A DNA stretch of 64,000 nucleotides, from contig CM047805.1 in the NCBI GenBank assembly GCA_026214975.1, positions 112,091,845 through 112,155,844 on the forward strand. Reading direction: 5' to 3'. Shown one piece after another: positions 22,256 to 33,929 of the stretch. The first letter of the stretch is position 1, and every line of letters starts with the position of its first letter. The notes under the pieces were generated by a model, which had not been told where the DNA came from, made no database searches, and saw only the letters and a list, made by a program, of their open reading frames with translations. The position numbers and the translations under genes are program-made. The DNA comes from Gentiana macrophylla (lineage: Eukaryota > Streptophyta > Magnoliopsida > Gentianales > Gentianaceae).

Positions 22256-25200
22256 ACGAAAGCATGTGATTAATTGTTTTAGAGCACACCTATTATTTAA
22301 AATACAACAAACTACATCTCCCACTTGCTCTAAAGCAATGGAGACCCATCCCGTATTCTAGTACCCATTAAGCATATCATAACCATTTCAGATTCCAAAG
22401 TACACTCCGAGTATGCCGTCGTAGGATAGGTCAGTGACTCGGTGAGTACCTACATCTAAATGTCATGGGTCTTAATGATTAGTCAGGTTGTCGGCTCGAG
22501 ACGATTCGTAGAATCGAAACGTTACCGGTCCATCAAATCATGTGGTACTGAGTAAACACTGAGCCCGAGATCGACTTAACGATCATCCTCAATCTGACTT
22601 AAAATCAAAATCAGTGTATCACATATATCCAAGTTCACACATGAATATGTCCGCATATTGTTCCTCGTTCTCTCAAGATACTAAAGGACATACTAAACTT
22701 GCTTTGTTAACCGCCGAATCTAAGATTCGATCAAAGTTGACGTTCAATAACCTGACCATCTCTTACTAGAAAGAGAATCTATCCCATTTCTCTTGATCCG
22801 AAGATTTAGAGAGTCATTCCTGAGGCATAGGGTAGAACTTCCTCGTTGAATGTTGCATACACAGATGCATCATCTTAACCAATAAGATGGATGGGAAACC
22901 AAAGGATCGATTCTAATGAATTCGACCGAGTCAAACTCTTAAGAATGTTGTCCAAATCTACATTGCAGAGAGAATTGTGGTATTGTCGATTCGACTTGGA
23001 TAACACACCCATGTTGATTCCAATCGTGCGGTGTTATCCTTCACAAACACTAATATATGTATATATTCACTCATCAGTACTAAACTTGATATCCAGTCTA
23101 CAAAAGACTTATCAATATTCTGGTCAAATCCACATATTGTAGCAATATATGACTTCTAATGACCGAGAGGTTTGCTTTTTATCCACAAAGGACATAAGCC
23201 TTGACAGTCATTCTGTCATTAGTTCATAAGGCAATACCCTTCTGTTTCGAATGAATCCAGACTCCATTTGTTTGGCAAGAAAATCTCAGGGAATCACCCC
23301 TATTTCTGCTTTAGAACGAAATCATGCAATACCGAACTCATTCTACTCCTTTCCGTGTAGATCCAATTACTCCCACTGGGCCTGAGGCGCTTTCGGTGGT
23401 TCTACAAGAGCATGAAATGAATTGGAGTACCGAACTCCATTCACAGGGTTATGGCTATTAAACCGACCTTTATTTATCAAAATACTATACTGCTCACAAA
23501 AGAGCCATAGGTTATCAATCGATCCTCAGACTACAAAGTCCGCCGAAACCGTAATGGGTAATGGATAAACCATACTCCCACTACATTCTGGGTGGATCAA
23601 AAATCTGATTTAGTTTAGTAGTATTTAGTGTTATCACCAACAACCAATGTTGGATGTGGTCTGATTTTAATCAGTTAGTAACTACCTTGAGTAAACGTAC
23701 TTCAAGGTTCAAGGTTTTGATGTTCATGGACTCTATCAGGAAGGACGCAACAGTATGACTGTCCCTTCCTGATTTCAAGAATCTTATAACAAACCTTTAT
23801 ACTCCATAGGTTAAAAGATATATCACGAATGGTCATTGACCGAACGTCTACGCGAAATTCCCAGTCTTACCTAAATGCTTATATTTATGGAAATGGGGTG
23901 AACCGAATCCACACCTTATCCGTAAATTCCAAAGCATATTCTATGTAGACTTCTCGGTCTTACATTTCAATGTAAACCGTTATTTCACTTCCAATATCTT
24001 TATTGAGTTAAGCAGTGTATTGTAGCATGTCTAAAAAACTATATAAGGCAATTTAACGGTTTCTCACTTAGTGAAAACATTTCACTATGAGGCAGGCCGA
24101 GCATCAGTCCCTAGGACTATGTGATGGCCCATTTCTGAGTATAGAATACTCTATCTCTGTTGAAAACAGAGAAACCTCAAAATATTTTGGATAAACTTAC
24201 CGGAGTGTTTGAATAGTTATCAGACAAGAAGTCACTACTCGGAAGCTCCTACTAGCTCGTATCTTTCATCAGACCCCGAAGGTCGTCATGAACAAGCCAT
24301 GTTACTTCTTTATTTCCATTATCCTTTCCCGATTGAAAGGAAACTTAGTCATCGAACCTTTGAGACAATATAACCAGATCGAGAGAAAGGAATCACCCCG
24401 AGCCGCCTTGAGTCTTGTCTTTTAGGGACTATGCACTAACTATAGAATATGAAGAAGCGTTTATCTAAATATAGAAACCAATTGCTTTTAACAGATTCTT
24501 AAGATGTGTTTTATATACATATTTCAAAGCATTTCTAAGTGGTTTTGACTTTATCAAACAAAAGTCCGAGTCTTGGATTCGTGACTTTACAAATGGTATA
24601 TTCACTTTCTATCGACAAACAAATTATCGAATAGAAGGTAAACCCATTCGTTCCAACGAATCGTAACGGAAAATAATTTTCCCGCGATATTCAAGGATTG
24701 AACCCGAGATTCATTTCCTTATATCACTCCCACTTTTCTAGCTAAAATTAATCGCCCGTTGTTTACTCTTTTAATCGTTAAATGCACTCTACATTGTTCT
24801 TCCAAAGAACTTAGCTCGAGAAAATCACCAAGGATTCATAGGTTGGTGATCCAAAATCACTTTCCTTATCCTATGATTTTCAGTTAATTAATTTTCGGTT
24901 CAGCCTTAAAGTTTTCTCAGTTTAGGTGACTAACACTTTTAGACATATTCACCCATTCTTGACTTTCCGTGAATGGAAACAGTCTTGAACCAGCGGTTCG
25001 TTTGAGTAGACACTACTCTTGAACCGTGGGATGTCTATTTCGAGTGTTACTCGTCGAGACTTCTCGGATTTTTTTAATATACCAGAAAAAACAACAAGTC
25101 ATAACATTAAAGCTCCCACTAGTTTTTCGGTTCCAAATACCGTCTAACGAGCAATGCTTTATTTTTATGATTTTCCGATTTTTTCGATTAGAAAATCTTT

Positions 25201-27800
25201 CGTACATAGTTCTATTGTTTCCAGAAAAACAACAAATCATAGAAACTCCCACTAGTTCATCGATTCCAAATATCGTCTAACTAGCAACATTTCATGACTT
25301 TCCGGTTTTTCAATTAGAACGGGTTACGTGTGTAGTCGGTTACACTTTTCTAATGTTCTAGAAAACAACAAATCATAAAGCTCCCACTAGTTCATCGATT
25401 CCAAATATCGTCCAACTAGTAACACTTCATGATTTTCCGATATTTCAATTAGAAAATTACTCGTGTAATCACTACACACTCAAAATTCACTAGAAGAATT
25501 TTAAAGTCCGAATCACCTAAGTTTGTCTCCCGTTTGACACGAGTGACACTAGTGACATACCTATATGTCACTCTGATTTTTAAAAGGCTTAAGAGAAAAT
25601 ATCTCTTTCAAAAATAATTGCATTATCGATTAACTAGTTCAACGTCCTAGTTACTTTCCACTTTTAACGAAGTCAATACTAGTCAATTATAAATTTTAAG
25701 CAATTTAGTAAGGGATATAATGTCAGAAATAAAATGACATATATTAATTCAAGTTTAACACTACTATATTATTTTATTTTAGGAATTGTAAACTAAAAAT
25801 AAGTCTACTCTACCATTCCAAGGTTTTAACCTCGCATCTCGGTGTCGCCGTAGGTAGGTCAAAGAGATGACGGTTAAATCGAGACAATCTCATCAATGAA
25901 TAACTTGTGAGAATCAGACATCCTACGAGAATCGAACATCCCTTTATTCATTGACTACCTTCCTTTTTTAGCCTAGATATTACCAAAAATATCCTTTATG
26001 AGTGTGACCTACTATATCGGATCTCTTAGGTACGCCCGAGTGTGCCGTCGTAGGATAGGTCGGTGACCCGACGAGTACCTGTAAATCCTATCCTTTCGGA
26101 GACCAAGCCATGAATGTTGATAGGGGTGAACACCATCCGTAGGGGACGAAATCAAAGCGCCACGAGGCGTCACCCTTCTCTCACTTACTTGTATCTATAG
26201 TAGAGGCCGTGGGGTTGGCTGTCGCCTCCCCCGCTCCCACTCAATAATTTGGAAGTGGTGGTGGGTTAACTAACCACGTCTTTTTGATGTTAACATAAAA
26301 GTACAGCAAATCAAGGATTCCGAATGGTGTCGGTAACGTAGGCAAGCCTACCCGTCCTATTCGTTGGAACATATGTGACAGTCGGACGAAATCGGGTCAA
26401 GACAGCTCCATTGAGATAAGAAGGAATCACCCCTCCGTTCTCCGGTGTAGCTTAGTCTTGCCGGACCCCCGTGCATACATCACACTAGGAGGGTTAAGTC
26501 GGTCGAGCCTAGCTCAGTTGACCACCCAACCTATAGGCGAACCGTTTTTATCCAAGATTTATTGTTCTTTTACCATCATTCAATCTCGTAGACACTACGA
26601 ATCGAAACGTGATCTCGTTTGTGCTTTAAGGCGGTTCACCGAGAACACACACCAAAGGCTTAACGATTTCATAACTTTGTCCTCGGATCTTTAATTAGTT
26701 ACTAAATTTATTAATTACCACGTATTAATTAAATTTCAACTAATTACACGAGTTTGTATACATGCCTATTTTAATTACCAAAATTAAAATTCTACATGTA
26801 TGCAAGGAGTGGATTTATGATATGATGCATGTCATGGCAATTCCGATTTTATATCTATTTTATGATCAAACACATAAAAAATAAAGTGCGGAAAATTTAA
26901 ACACCGAGATGGATCGTTGGTACCCCCGTATCTAACCTATTAGGAAATAAATAACCAAACCCTAACTAGGGTTTACTACTTTCTAACAAAATCTGCAGCT
27001 GTTCGAACTCTTCGACGATCGGCATACGAAACGGACTCGGATCGGGACGAAACTTTCCAGATCTTTTCTTCACTCCTTGAACTTCAATATGGACGGTTGG
27101 ATCGGATTTTTGACTTGTCAAGTTTCTTCAGTGAGCCGCCGTTCTTGATGCTGCATCTGTCTCTGACTGCAGCGTATCAGTTACTTTCCGGAGCCGATCG
27201 GGAGTCGAGATGAAACCCGATCGACCTGAAAATTTTTATGCCACATCAAAAACTCCATATTTATCGATCTGACCGGTTGGATTTTTGATTCAACGGTTCA
27301 AACTCTCCCAGAAATTCGAGGAAGTCACAGGTAGGGTTTCTGTGAATCCTGCGTTTTTCTGTTACAGCAGCTTCTTTGCAGCAATGAACGGATATCAAAA
27401 CGGATTCCGATCGACGCCAAATTTTGTGGAATTATTCATCATCTTCCAATCTTGATTCTGACCGGAGGGATCGTCGTTTCAACGGCTCAATCAATGGGAA
27501 ACACGAAATAACTAAACAGCTACTAAACAGATCTAATTTCTGGAAATTAAAATTGCAATAAAAAAGAATTACATAAATTTCTATACTCATATGGACGAAT
27601 TTTCATCGTTTATATGAGTTTACAATATATCTAACGGGCAAATAGCAGTGCCAACCCCAATCCATCTCTTCAACCACGACATTCATAAGCATAAAAATTA
27701 AACATATGCATCGCCCCCAAAAAATTGGGACAAAAAGATCTACATGTTTTCCACTCCTGAGATCTAATATTTTATACGTATAAATATAGATCACCCTCAG
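22256..27800 (-). other. Non-coding interior of the LARD
   Basis: No protein family is recognisable on either strand across 5.5 kb. It contains a three-unit tandem repeat (25083-25470), a duplicated block of about 50 bases with GCCGTCGTAGGATAGGTC at 22415-22432 and 26044-26061, and near the PBS side (27000-27520) two diverged copies of a segment with CGGTTGGATxxGATTTTTGA and 'AAACGGAxTCxGATCG'. Codon-like periodicity was not seen. Conserved RNA structure or packaging signals are the likely content of such elements. Confidence 0.55.
25083..25470. repeat. Three tandem units of about 139 bp in the LARD interior
   Basis: Each unit starts with AGAAAACAACAAATCATA, continues with CTCCCACTAGTTCATCGATT and CCAAATATCGTC, and ends with ATTTTCCGAT and AATTAGAAAA. 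Starts are near 25084, 25223 and 25361. Confidence 0.75.
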
Positions 27801-27801
27801 C

Positions 27802-27813
27802 GTCTGATACCAC
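27802..27813 (-). other. Primer binding site of the LARD
   Basis: The minus strand reads GTGGTATCAGACG three bases from the LTR end, matching the initiator-Met tRNA complement TGGTATCAGA. Confidence 0.7.
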
Positions 27814-27815
27814 TT

Positions 27816-29627
27816 TGTTAGTAATATCATCCGCAATGAAGCGATTTAATGGATCTAGATCTATAATATATACGTAATAAAACAACTAGATCTATTCTAC
27901 AAGGGGTTGTAGATCATACCTCTTGGATCTCAAAATCCAAGTTGAAGAACCGCAATAGGATGAACGAAGGAAAGCGTGAAGAGCACCACGATCTTCCGTG
28001 ACGCGTGTGATCCAAGCAACTCCCGGTGGAAGGAAATTCTCGACTCGAACCCTTCCGATATCTGCTACCCGAAAAATCTCCAAGATTTTCCCCTTATTCT
28101 CCCTTGGCGAAATTTTCCTTCTCCTCTCTAAGAGGTGAAAGTCGAAAATTGTAGTGTGTTATTTGGCTTGGGAGAACTCTCTTTATATAGGAGAGTAAAA
28201 CTTAAGCCCCAAGGATTTTATAATTAATACAAAATCAATTATGATAATCCTATTAAATAAAAGATAATCCCAAAATATTCTAGAACAAATCTAGAATAAT
28301 CTTTATCTTTATTTCTTACCATAAATATTTATCCAATAAATATTTTATGCACATGTCTTATTAATCACAAGAAAACTAATTTCTTGTAGACTAATATATG
28401 CTTGGGTCGAAATTATCATTCTTGTGACCTAGTCACAAAATTCACCAACACACTAATTTTTTAGGTAGATTATGAAAAATGTCTTTTCCACATATTTAAT
28501 TATTTAGCCCAACTAATTTAATAGTCCACTAAACAATTAATTCACATATCGTTTTAATAAAGTCCAACAAGAACTAAATTAATATTATTAGGATTCGACG
28601 TCCGAGAATAGCTATGCTTATATTAGGAGGCACGCGTCGGGGACCATGGACTAATAATCAGCGACTCCGATAAATCAAATAAATAATTATAGAATAATTA
28701 TATTCGATAAATCAATCACGGGAATATGCCACCATAATCCCATTGCACTCCTCCGATTATGAGATTATATTTATCTCCTCACGAGAATAATAATAAGCGT
28801 CCATTGATATAATCATTACATATGGATTAATCCTCCATAGATCGTTCATTCTAAATCGGGAAGTTACCGTTAACCCTTTTTAGAACCTCTTATCCTTATT
28901 TACCATTAACCCCTAGTGATCAATTAATTCATACAACTCACTTGGTGATCAATCGGTGTGATATGAACTCGCGCGATCGATCAGTTTCTAGGATTAACAA
29001 ATAAGGGAACTGTCTATCTACTTCCATAAATGGAAGGAATGGATTCCGTATCTGTGATAACACGAGAAGATGGGGTAATTCGGACCACATTGACTCGATG
29101 TAATCCTTAACCGTCAAGTCAAACTTCATCTTGATTCAAGCGGTTGGTCGTGATCACCTCGAGATTAAGATATATCCATAAATATGATCATCCATTGATT
29201 CGATAAGACTTCTCGATTACGGAATTATATCGTGAACTCTAATCAAATCGGTCCACTTTATCGATATATCTATCATATATAAATGCCCCATTAGGTTCTC
29301 TTAACCGAAAGTCCGGATAAGACAATCACACCAAGCGTGTTGCAGGCGCATTAATAGCACGTTAAAGGAGAGACCCGATACTCTCGATTAACTTCACTAC
29401 GGGCTAATTGTATTTTAAGTACATCTTCACTAACTCAATCCTCCTGTGTATATATATACCATACACTGAGTTAAGTGATTACATAAACGATATACTTAGG
29501 GTTTTCTGTAGTGTAAATACTATTGTCACATCGGTGATTATGAGAATAATAAATATGAATAATAACGTCAATTCATTTATTAAATAAAACAATTACAAAA
29601 ATTGTCTTTCGGGCATCACACCTAACA
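27816..29627 (-). repeat. 5' LTR of the LARD
   Basis: Starts TGTTAGTAATATC after the PBS and ends CACACCTAACA at 29627, then returns to the gypsy-type LTR sequence. Partner of 20434-22242, with a TATA box (minus) at 28179-28193. Confidence 0.85.
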
Positions 29628-31348
29628 AAAACAACATATGCAATTGAGGTAAGTACAAAGTACTTATCAAGAGGAAGAAGCTAATGTATAATTAAGCCTT
29701 TCAACGAAAGGTTCATTAGTTATTATTAAGTTATCTTTATGAGACCGACTCAATTCTAGGGTTCACACCATGTCCATCAACATGTCGTGACTAAGCGTTT
29801 CTAACTTAACTTATCTTTGTTACATCGGCACTCAAGGGCACAACGCATGGTGCTACCACCGATACGTTTGCAACCTATCGATGGATCACACCGATAGCCA
29901 TGGGTTAAGACCCGATAGTGCACACGTTCGGCGAAGTCCCCCTACCATTTAGCCATTTTATAGGCCAGCAGAGTTATTCACTTTATCTGACCGCCCACAC
30001 ATCGCGATATAGCCAAGTGCCTTACCAAAAGTGTTACGATGTTTAGTCTTTTAACTACACACGACGTTTATTATTAATTGTTAACTAGCCACCTAAGTAT
30101 TTTCAAGTAAGCTCCCACTTCTACTACTCTCTTACTTAGACCCTGAACACGGACAAGCCCTAGCACATACACGACATTGATGAATTCTAATTCATCAAAG
30201 CACAAGCCATTCATACCCTTCCGACGGTCCCGAACTTCAACTCCATGAAAGAGTACATTCGGTGCCGTAACTAAATGCATCGAAGCTTAATCCAGGCTTG
30301 TTCATGTTCATTTAGTGTTATTAGATCAAGAGATAACATTTAGAACCCATCTCGTAACCAAAGCACTCAAAACAACATTCGAGGCAGTCTTGGGGCGCCA
30401 ACACCTTTGGCGTCGCCAAAATGCATCGAGACTCCTTTAAACTCTGTTCCGGGTTTGGGGCGCCAAAGCCTTTGGAGCGTGCCAAAACTGGTTCAGAGAC
30501 TTCACAGAACTCTCTGAACAGGTCAGGGGGGCGCCAAAAGCTTTGGTGGGTGCCAAAACTGGACCAAAACTGCACTACATGCAGTTTTCTGCACTTTATC
30601 GACCTCCGATCAAAACCAACCAAGTTTTACATCAAATATGCATCCAAATAGCATCAAAACATGTCCTAAACATTCTATAACACTTTGTATTACAACAACA
30701 ACAACAACAACTAGCATGATTTCTAAACACAAATCATATCCAAAACACAACCTTAACACCATAAAACTTTAATTAAACATTAGGAAGAGCCTCTTACCTT
30801 ATTAGCAAGCAAAACCGAATATAAACCTTCAAGAAACCTGCATCACTCTTAGAACTCCAACTCAAACCTAATTTATCAACAATTAAACCTAAATTAATTG
30901 TGATCAAAGGTTGCTAAACAATCTAACTACGAATTGATCAACTAGAACCCAAAAACAAGATCTAATCTTTAAGAGTCTAGATTTAGAGCCAAAACCATAC
31001 CTTTACTAAACTCAAAACCTTGCTATCAAAACGACGATCTCTTCACCATGATTCCGATTATCCTTTGGCGAAAACCGACAAGCGACTACTAAGATCCTTG
31101 GGAAATTCTACTTCCTCCTTTTGCTTGATTTTTCTTTTCTCCAGGCGTTTAAAGCTTTTGGTTTTGCTAAAAAAAAAAAACTTCCAACCTTAAATGGGAA
31201 GTTTTATTCTAAAATAGAACTTCTCATTAAATTCTTATTTAATTTATTTTTATTTTAAATAACACTTAAATCCCTTGATTAAATAAAACAAATTCTGAAT
31301 TTCGTTCAATGACTCTTTTGCCCTTTTCTGAAAAGTCGGGATGTTACA

Positions 31349-31560
31349 TATACTTACTCGGTTAATAGATTAAAGAGAATTATGTATACGCATAATATAT
31401 ATAACAAAATGAGTTATTACTAATATTAAGGAAAATTATATTTACACATACTATATATAACAAAATATTATACTTGCTTATTTAATATATTAAAGAATGT
31501 TATGTGTACACATAGTTTATATAACCAAATGAGTTATTATTGTTAGATATTTTTCATATA
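31349..31560. repeat. Right part of the ~65 bp tandem repeat array, with target duplication TATAC at its start
   Basis: After TATAC (31349-31353), three to four degenerate units follow, each with ATTAAxGAxAATTATGTxTACxCATA and TATATAACxAAAT. They match the unit at 14263-14330. Confidence 0.65.
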
Positions 31561-32030
31561 CAATTTTATTATCGCTTGCATACGTGTTGCGAGCGAAATA
31601 ATGTTATATAGCGAAGGGTTTTATGCATTTTGGATCAAATCCTAATTACTACAAATTTTTCCAACAATTACTAATATAATAATATAATAAATTTTATCCT
31701 AAATATGTCAAATGGACACTATACGGTTACATCTAAGGAAGGAGAGGGAAGAGCCGTGGGGGGGGGGGGGGAGGAGGATCGGGCCAGCTATTCGCATCTG
31801 CTTATTGATAAGGGTTATGGGTGGTGGAAGGGATTTTAGGTTTTGATTTTACAGAAGAAAGGTAGAAGAAGGAGGGCGGAGATTAGGGGAGGGTTTGATT
31901 TATCTCAATTTCTCTCAAACATGTCATACTTAAAATAATTTGGGTTTAGAGGGCATGAATCTGAATGCATAAGCTTCGAATTTGTAAGAATTGGGGTTTA
32001 GACCGCTGGATTTTATAGGGAATTAGAAAA
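31561..32030. other. Non-coding stretch with a G14 run
   Basis: AT-rich, then a purine-rich block (31741-31900) with a run of 14 G at 31758-31771. No gene recognised. Confidence 0.4.
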
Positions 32031-32031
32031 G

Positions 32032-32238
32032 ATGTCAACTTTTCCTAGATTATCTGGCGGTTCTTCCATGGAGTTGAAAGGTGACAACTTCTACAACTTT
32101 ATCTGCTGGATAGAAGACATAAAGGTTGATTTGCTTGGTCATAAGTTATTACACAGCAGATTAAATAATCCGAGGTTGTTTTATCCGGGTAAAGAGTTTC
32201 CTTTTTGCCTTTATATCTACACTTCTTTGATTATATAA
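32032..32238 (+). CDS. Unrecognised short ORF upstream of the Helitron helicase
   Basis: 68 codons, starting MSTFPRLSGGSSMELKGDNF and mixed hydrophobic afterwards (GHKLLHSRLNNPRLFY). A purine-rich 5' leader precedes it and a GGTAAAG, possible splice donor, lies near 32188-32195. It could be an exon captured by the Helitron or a chance frame. I recognise no family. Confidence 0.2.
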   Translation: MSTFPRLSGGSSMELKGDNFYNFICWIEDIKVDLLGHKLLHSRLNNPRLFYPGKEFPFCLYIYTSLII

Positions 32239-32719
32239 AGCAATTTCATAGAACTTCTTTTCTTACCGTTCTGTTCTTCTCTTCTGTTCAACAGTGAGAA
32301 CAAAAACAGATGCTTCTGCTCTTTATTTGATTGTAAGATACTTCCCTTCTTCATCTTCCATAATAAATTATGTATTCAATGGTTTTTTGGGCTCTGTATC
32401 AGATATAATCTTCGTCTTTTAGTAGCTTTCGTTCACTGCATTCAACAAAATGTGCATGTGTTTTTTTAGTATTAAGTGCAGGTTTTAAGGTTCACATTTA
32501 TTATGACTGAGTACTGTTTTATAGAGTTATTATGTATGACAATATCTAAATTTTTGGTAATTATTCTTATAAATATGTATATTCTTGGTGCCATTAATGT
32601 GTACCTTTGGTTGGTTACTGGCTGTATACATATATGGTTATAAGAAGATCAAGAAAACTGTAAAACAAAAAAATGGGAAAAATAAGTATTCTTCAAATAA
32701 GATTGATTTATATATACTG

Positions 32720-33520
32720 TAATGGCTGACTCAAACTCAAGACGCTGAAAATATTGAATTGCCCGTGAATATAATTAATACACCCGAAAATATTGAAGAT
32801 GGATTAGACAATCTTATAAGATCTGTTTTTACAGAAGATGAATCAATATTTACCAATCCACAACTCTCAATTAATAGAGCCATATTAACTACGAAAAATC
32901 AATTTGTTTATGAAATAAATGAAATCATGATCGATAGATTTTCAGGAATTGAAACAGAGTATATAAGTTATGAAAAAACAATTAATCCACATGATCAAGG
33001 ACTATATGAAGACATGCTGAATAGTTTAAGCCCCAATGGTCTGCCACCTCATAAGCTAAAGTTGAAGCCTAATGCGCCAATAATTCTACTTAGGAATTTA
33101 GACTCATCTGAAGGATTATGTAATGGAACACGACTATATATAAACAACTAGATAAAATGTAATACATGAAGAACTAGCAATTGGAGACCAAGCTGGGAAA
33201 AAAAGTTTTCTTACTTAGAATACCTTTACAACCATCCAATGATGAATTCTCCCGATTCCTTATAAAAGAGTTCGAGTTTCTAGTAAAACTTTGTTTATAA
33301 TGACAATAAATAAAGCACAAGGACAAACATTGGTTTTTGTAGGTGTGTATTTAAAAGAACCTTTTTCTCTCATGGTCAAATTATATGTTGCTTTTTCACG
33401 TGCAAAGACATCAAATGCTGTAAAAGTATTTATTGTTTCTACGTTCTTTGATTCTGAAAAAAATAACGTTACACGAAATGTTGTATATAAAGAAGTTGTA
33501 ACTGGTGCATGAATATTTGA
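32720..33520 (+). pseudogene. Helitron Pif1-like helicase, C-terminal part
   Basis: Reads NRAILTTKNQFVYEINEIMI (32869-32930), then SPNGLPPHKLKLKPNAPI, LLRNLDSSEGLCNGTRL (33090-33135), a broken section (VIHEELAIGDQAGKKVFLLR across frames), TINKAQGQT (motif V region, 33303-33330) and LYVAFSRAK (motif VI, 33384-33410). These are the ordered C-terminal motifs of Helitron SF1 helicases. A stop after RLYINN, at least two frame changes and the missing Walker A region show that it is dead. Confidence 0.8.
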
Positions 33521-33929
33521 AACAATGGAATTAATGTTGATTTATTCAACTTGTTTAAACTCCAGTTTATTCAGATTCAATAACTGTAGCAACACTGCTG
33601 TTATTGTTTGTTTCATATCAGACATAATATTTTATGTTCTAAAGATACTGCAATACAATGTATAATAATGCACATAAATTATGTATTCTCTTGATATAGA
33701 TAACAGAAGATAGAAAATTCTTTAATGCAATGCAAGTTTCATTTGCGACTGTGGATTGGACTGTGATTGTTCAAGTTGTTGAAAAACATAAAGCTAATGA
33801 ATCAAAAAACAAGGCAACGAGGTTCCAGAAGTAAGTGTTGACAGACATGCAGGTAAATACATAAATTACATTGACTGTATTGTATGCTATAATAAGATGT
33901 CTGATGAATGATAAGTTTGATATGTTTTA

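Larger units (their letters stand above)
20434..29627 (-). mobile_element. Large non-coding LTR retrotransposon (LARD-like), complete with both LTRs
   Basis: Two LTRs of 1809 and 1812 bases start TGTTAGTAATATC and end CACACCTAACA. The minus strand has a PBS beside the right LTR and a polypurine tract beside the left LTR, so polarity is minus. The 5.6 kb interior has no recognisable gag or pol and no frame above about 85 codons. It is inserted in a gypsy-type LTR. The flanks are AAATC on the left and AAAAC on the right, an imperfect duplication. The PPT word AAGTGGGAGAT is typical of plant copia elements, so a copia-derived LARD is likely. Confidence 0.8.
14338..31348 (-). mobile_element. Non-coding Ty3/gypsy-type LTR element (Tekay-like ends), host of two nested insertions
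   Basis: Flanked by TATAC on both sides. One LTR is 14338-17837 (with a LINE inside), the other about 20168-31348 (with a 9.2 kb element inside). The internal part is 17838-20167. On the minus strand a polypurine tract (GGGGAAGAA, about 17838-17850) precedes TGTAACATCC, the LTR start. The sequence next to it (CTTCCCC, then AAGTTTCGCCTCGAAACTTG) is typical of the region beside chromovirus LTRs. No pol domain is left in the 2.3 kb interior, so it is non-autonomous. Confidence 0.7.
20168..31348 (-). repeat. 5' LTR of the gypsy-type element, split by the LARD insertion
   Basis: 20180-20433 matches 14518-14755 and 29628-31348 matches 14756-16426 plus 17759-17837. It ends GGATGTTACA at 31348, followed by the TATAC duplication. 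Net length about 1.99 kb; its outer 180 bases are missing on the internal side. Confidence 0.65.

Noticed and set aside
22401..26080. Repeated words in the LARD interior considered as a CRISPR-like array
   Set aside because: Only two distant copies and one three-unit tandem repeat with no spacers of equal length; this is a plant genome.
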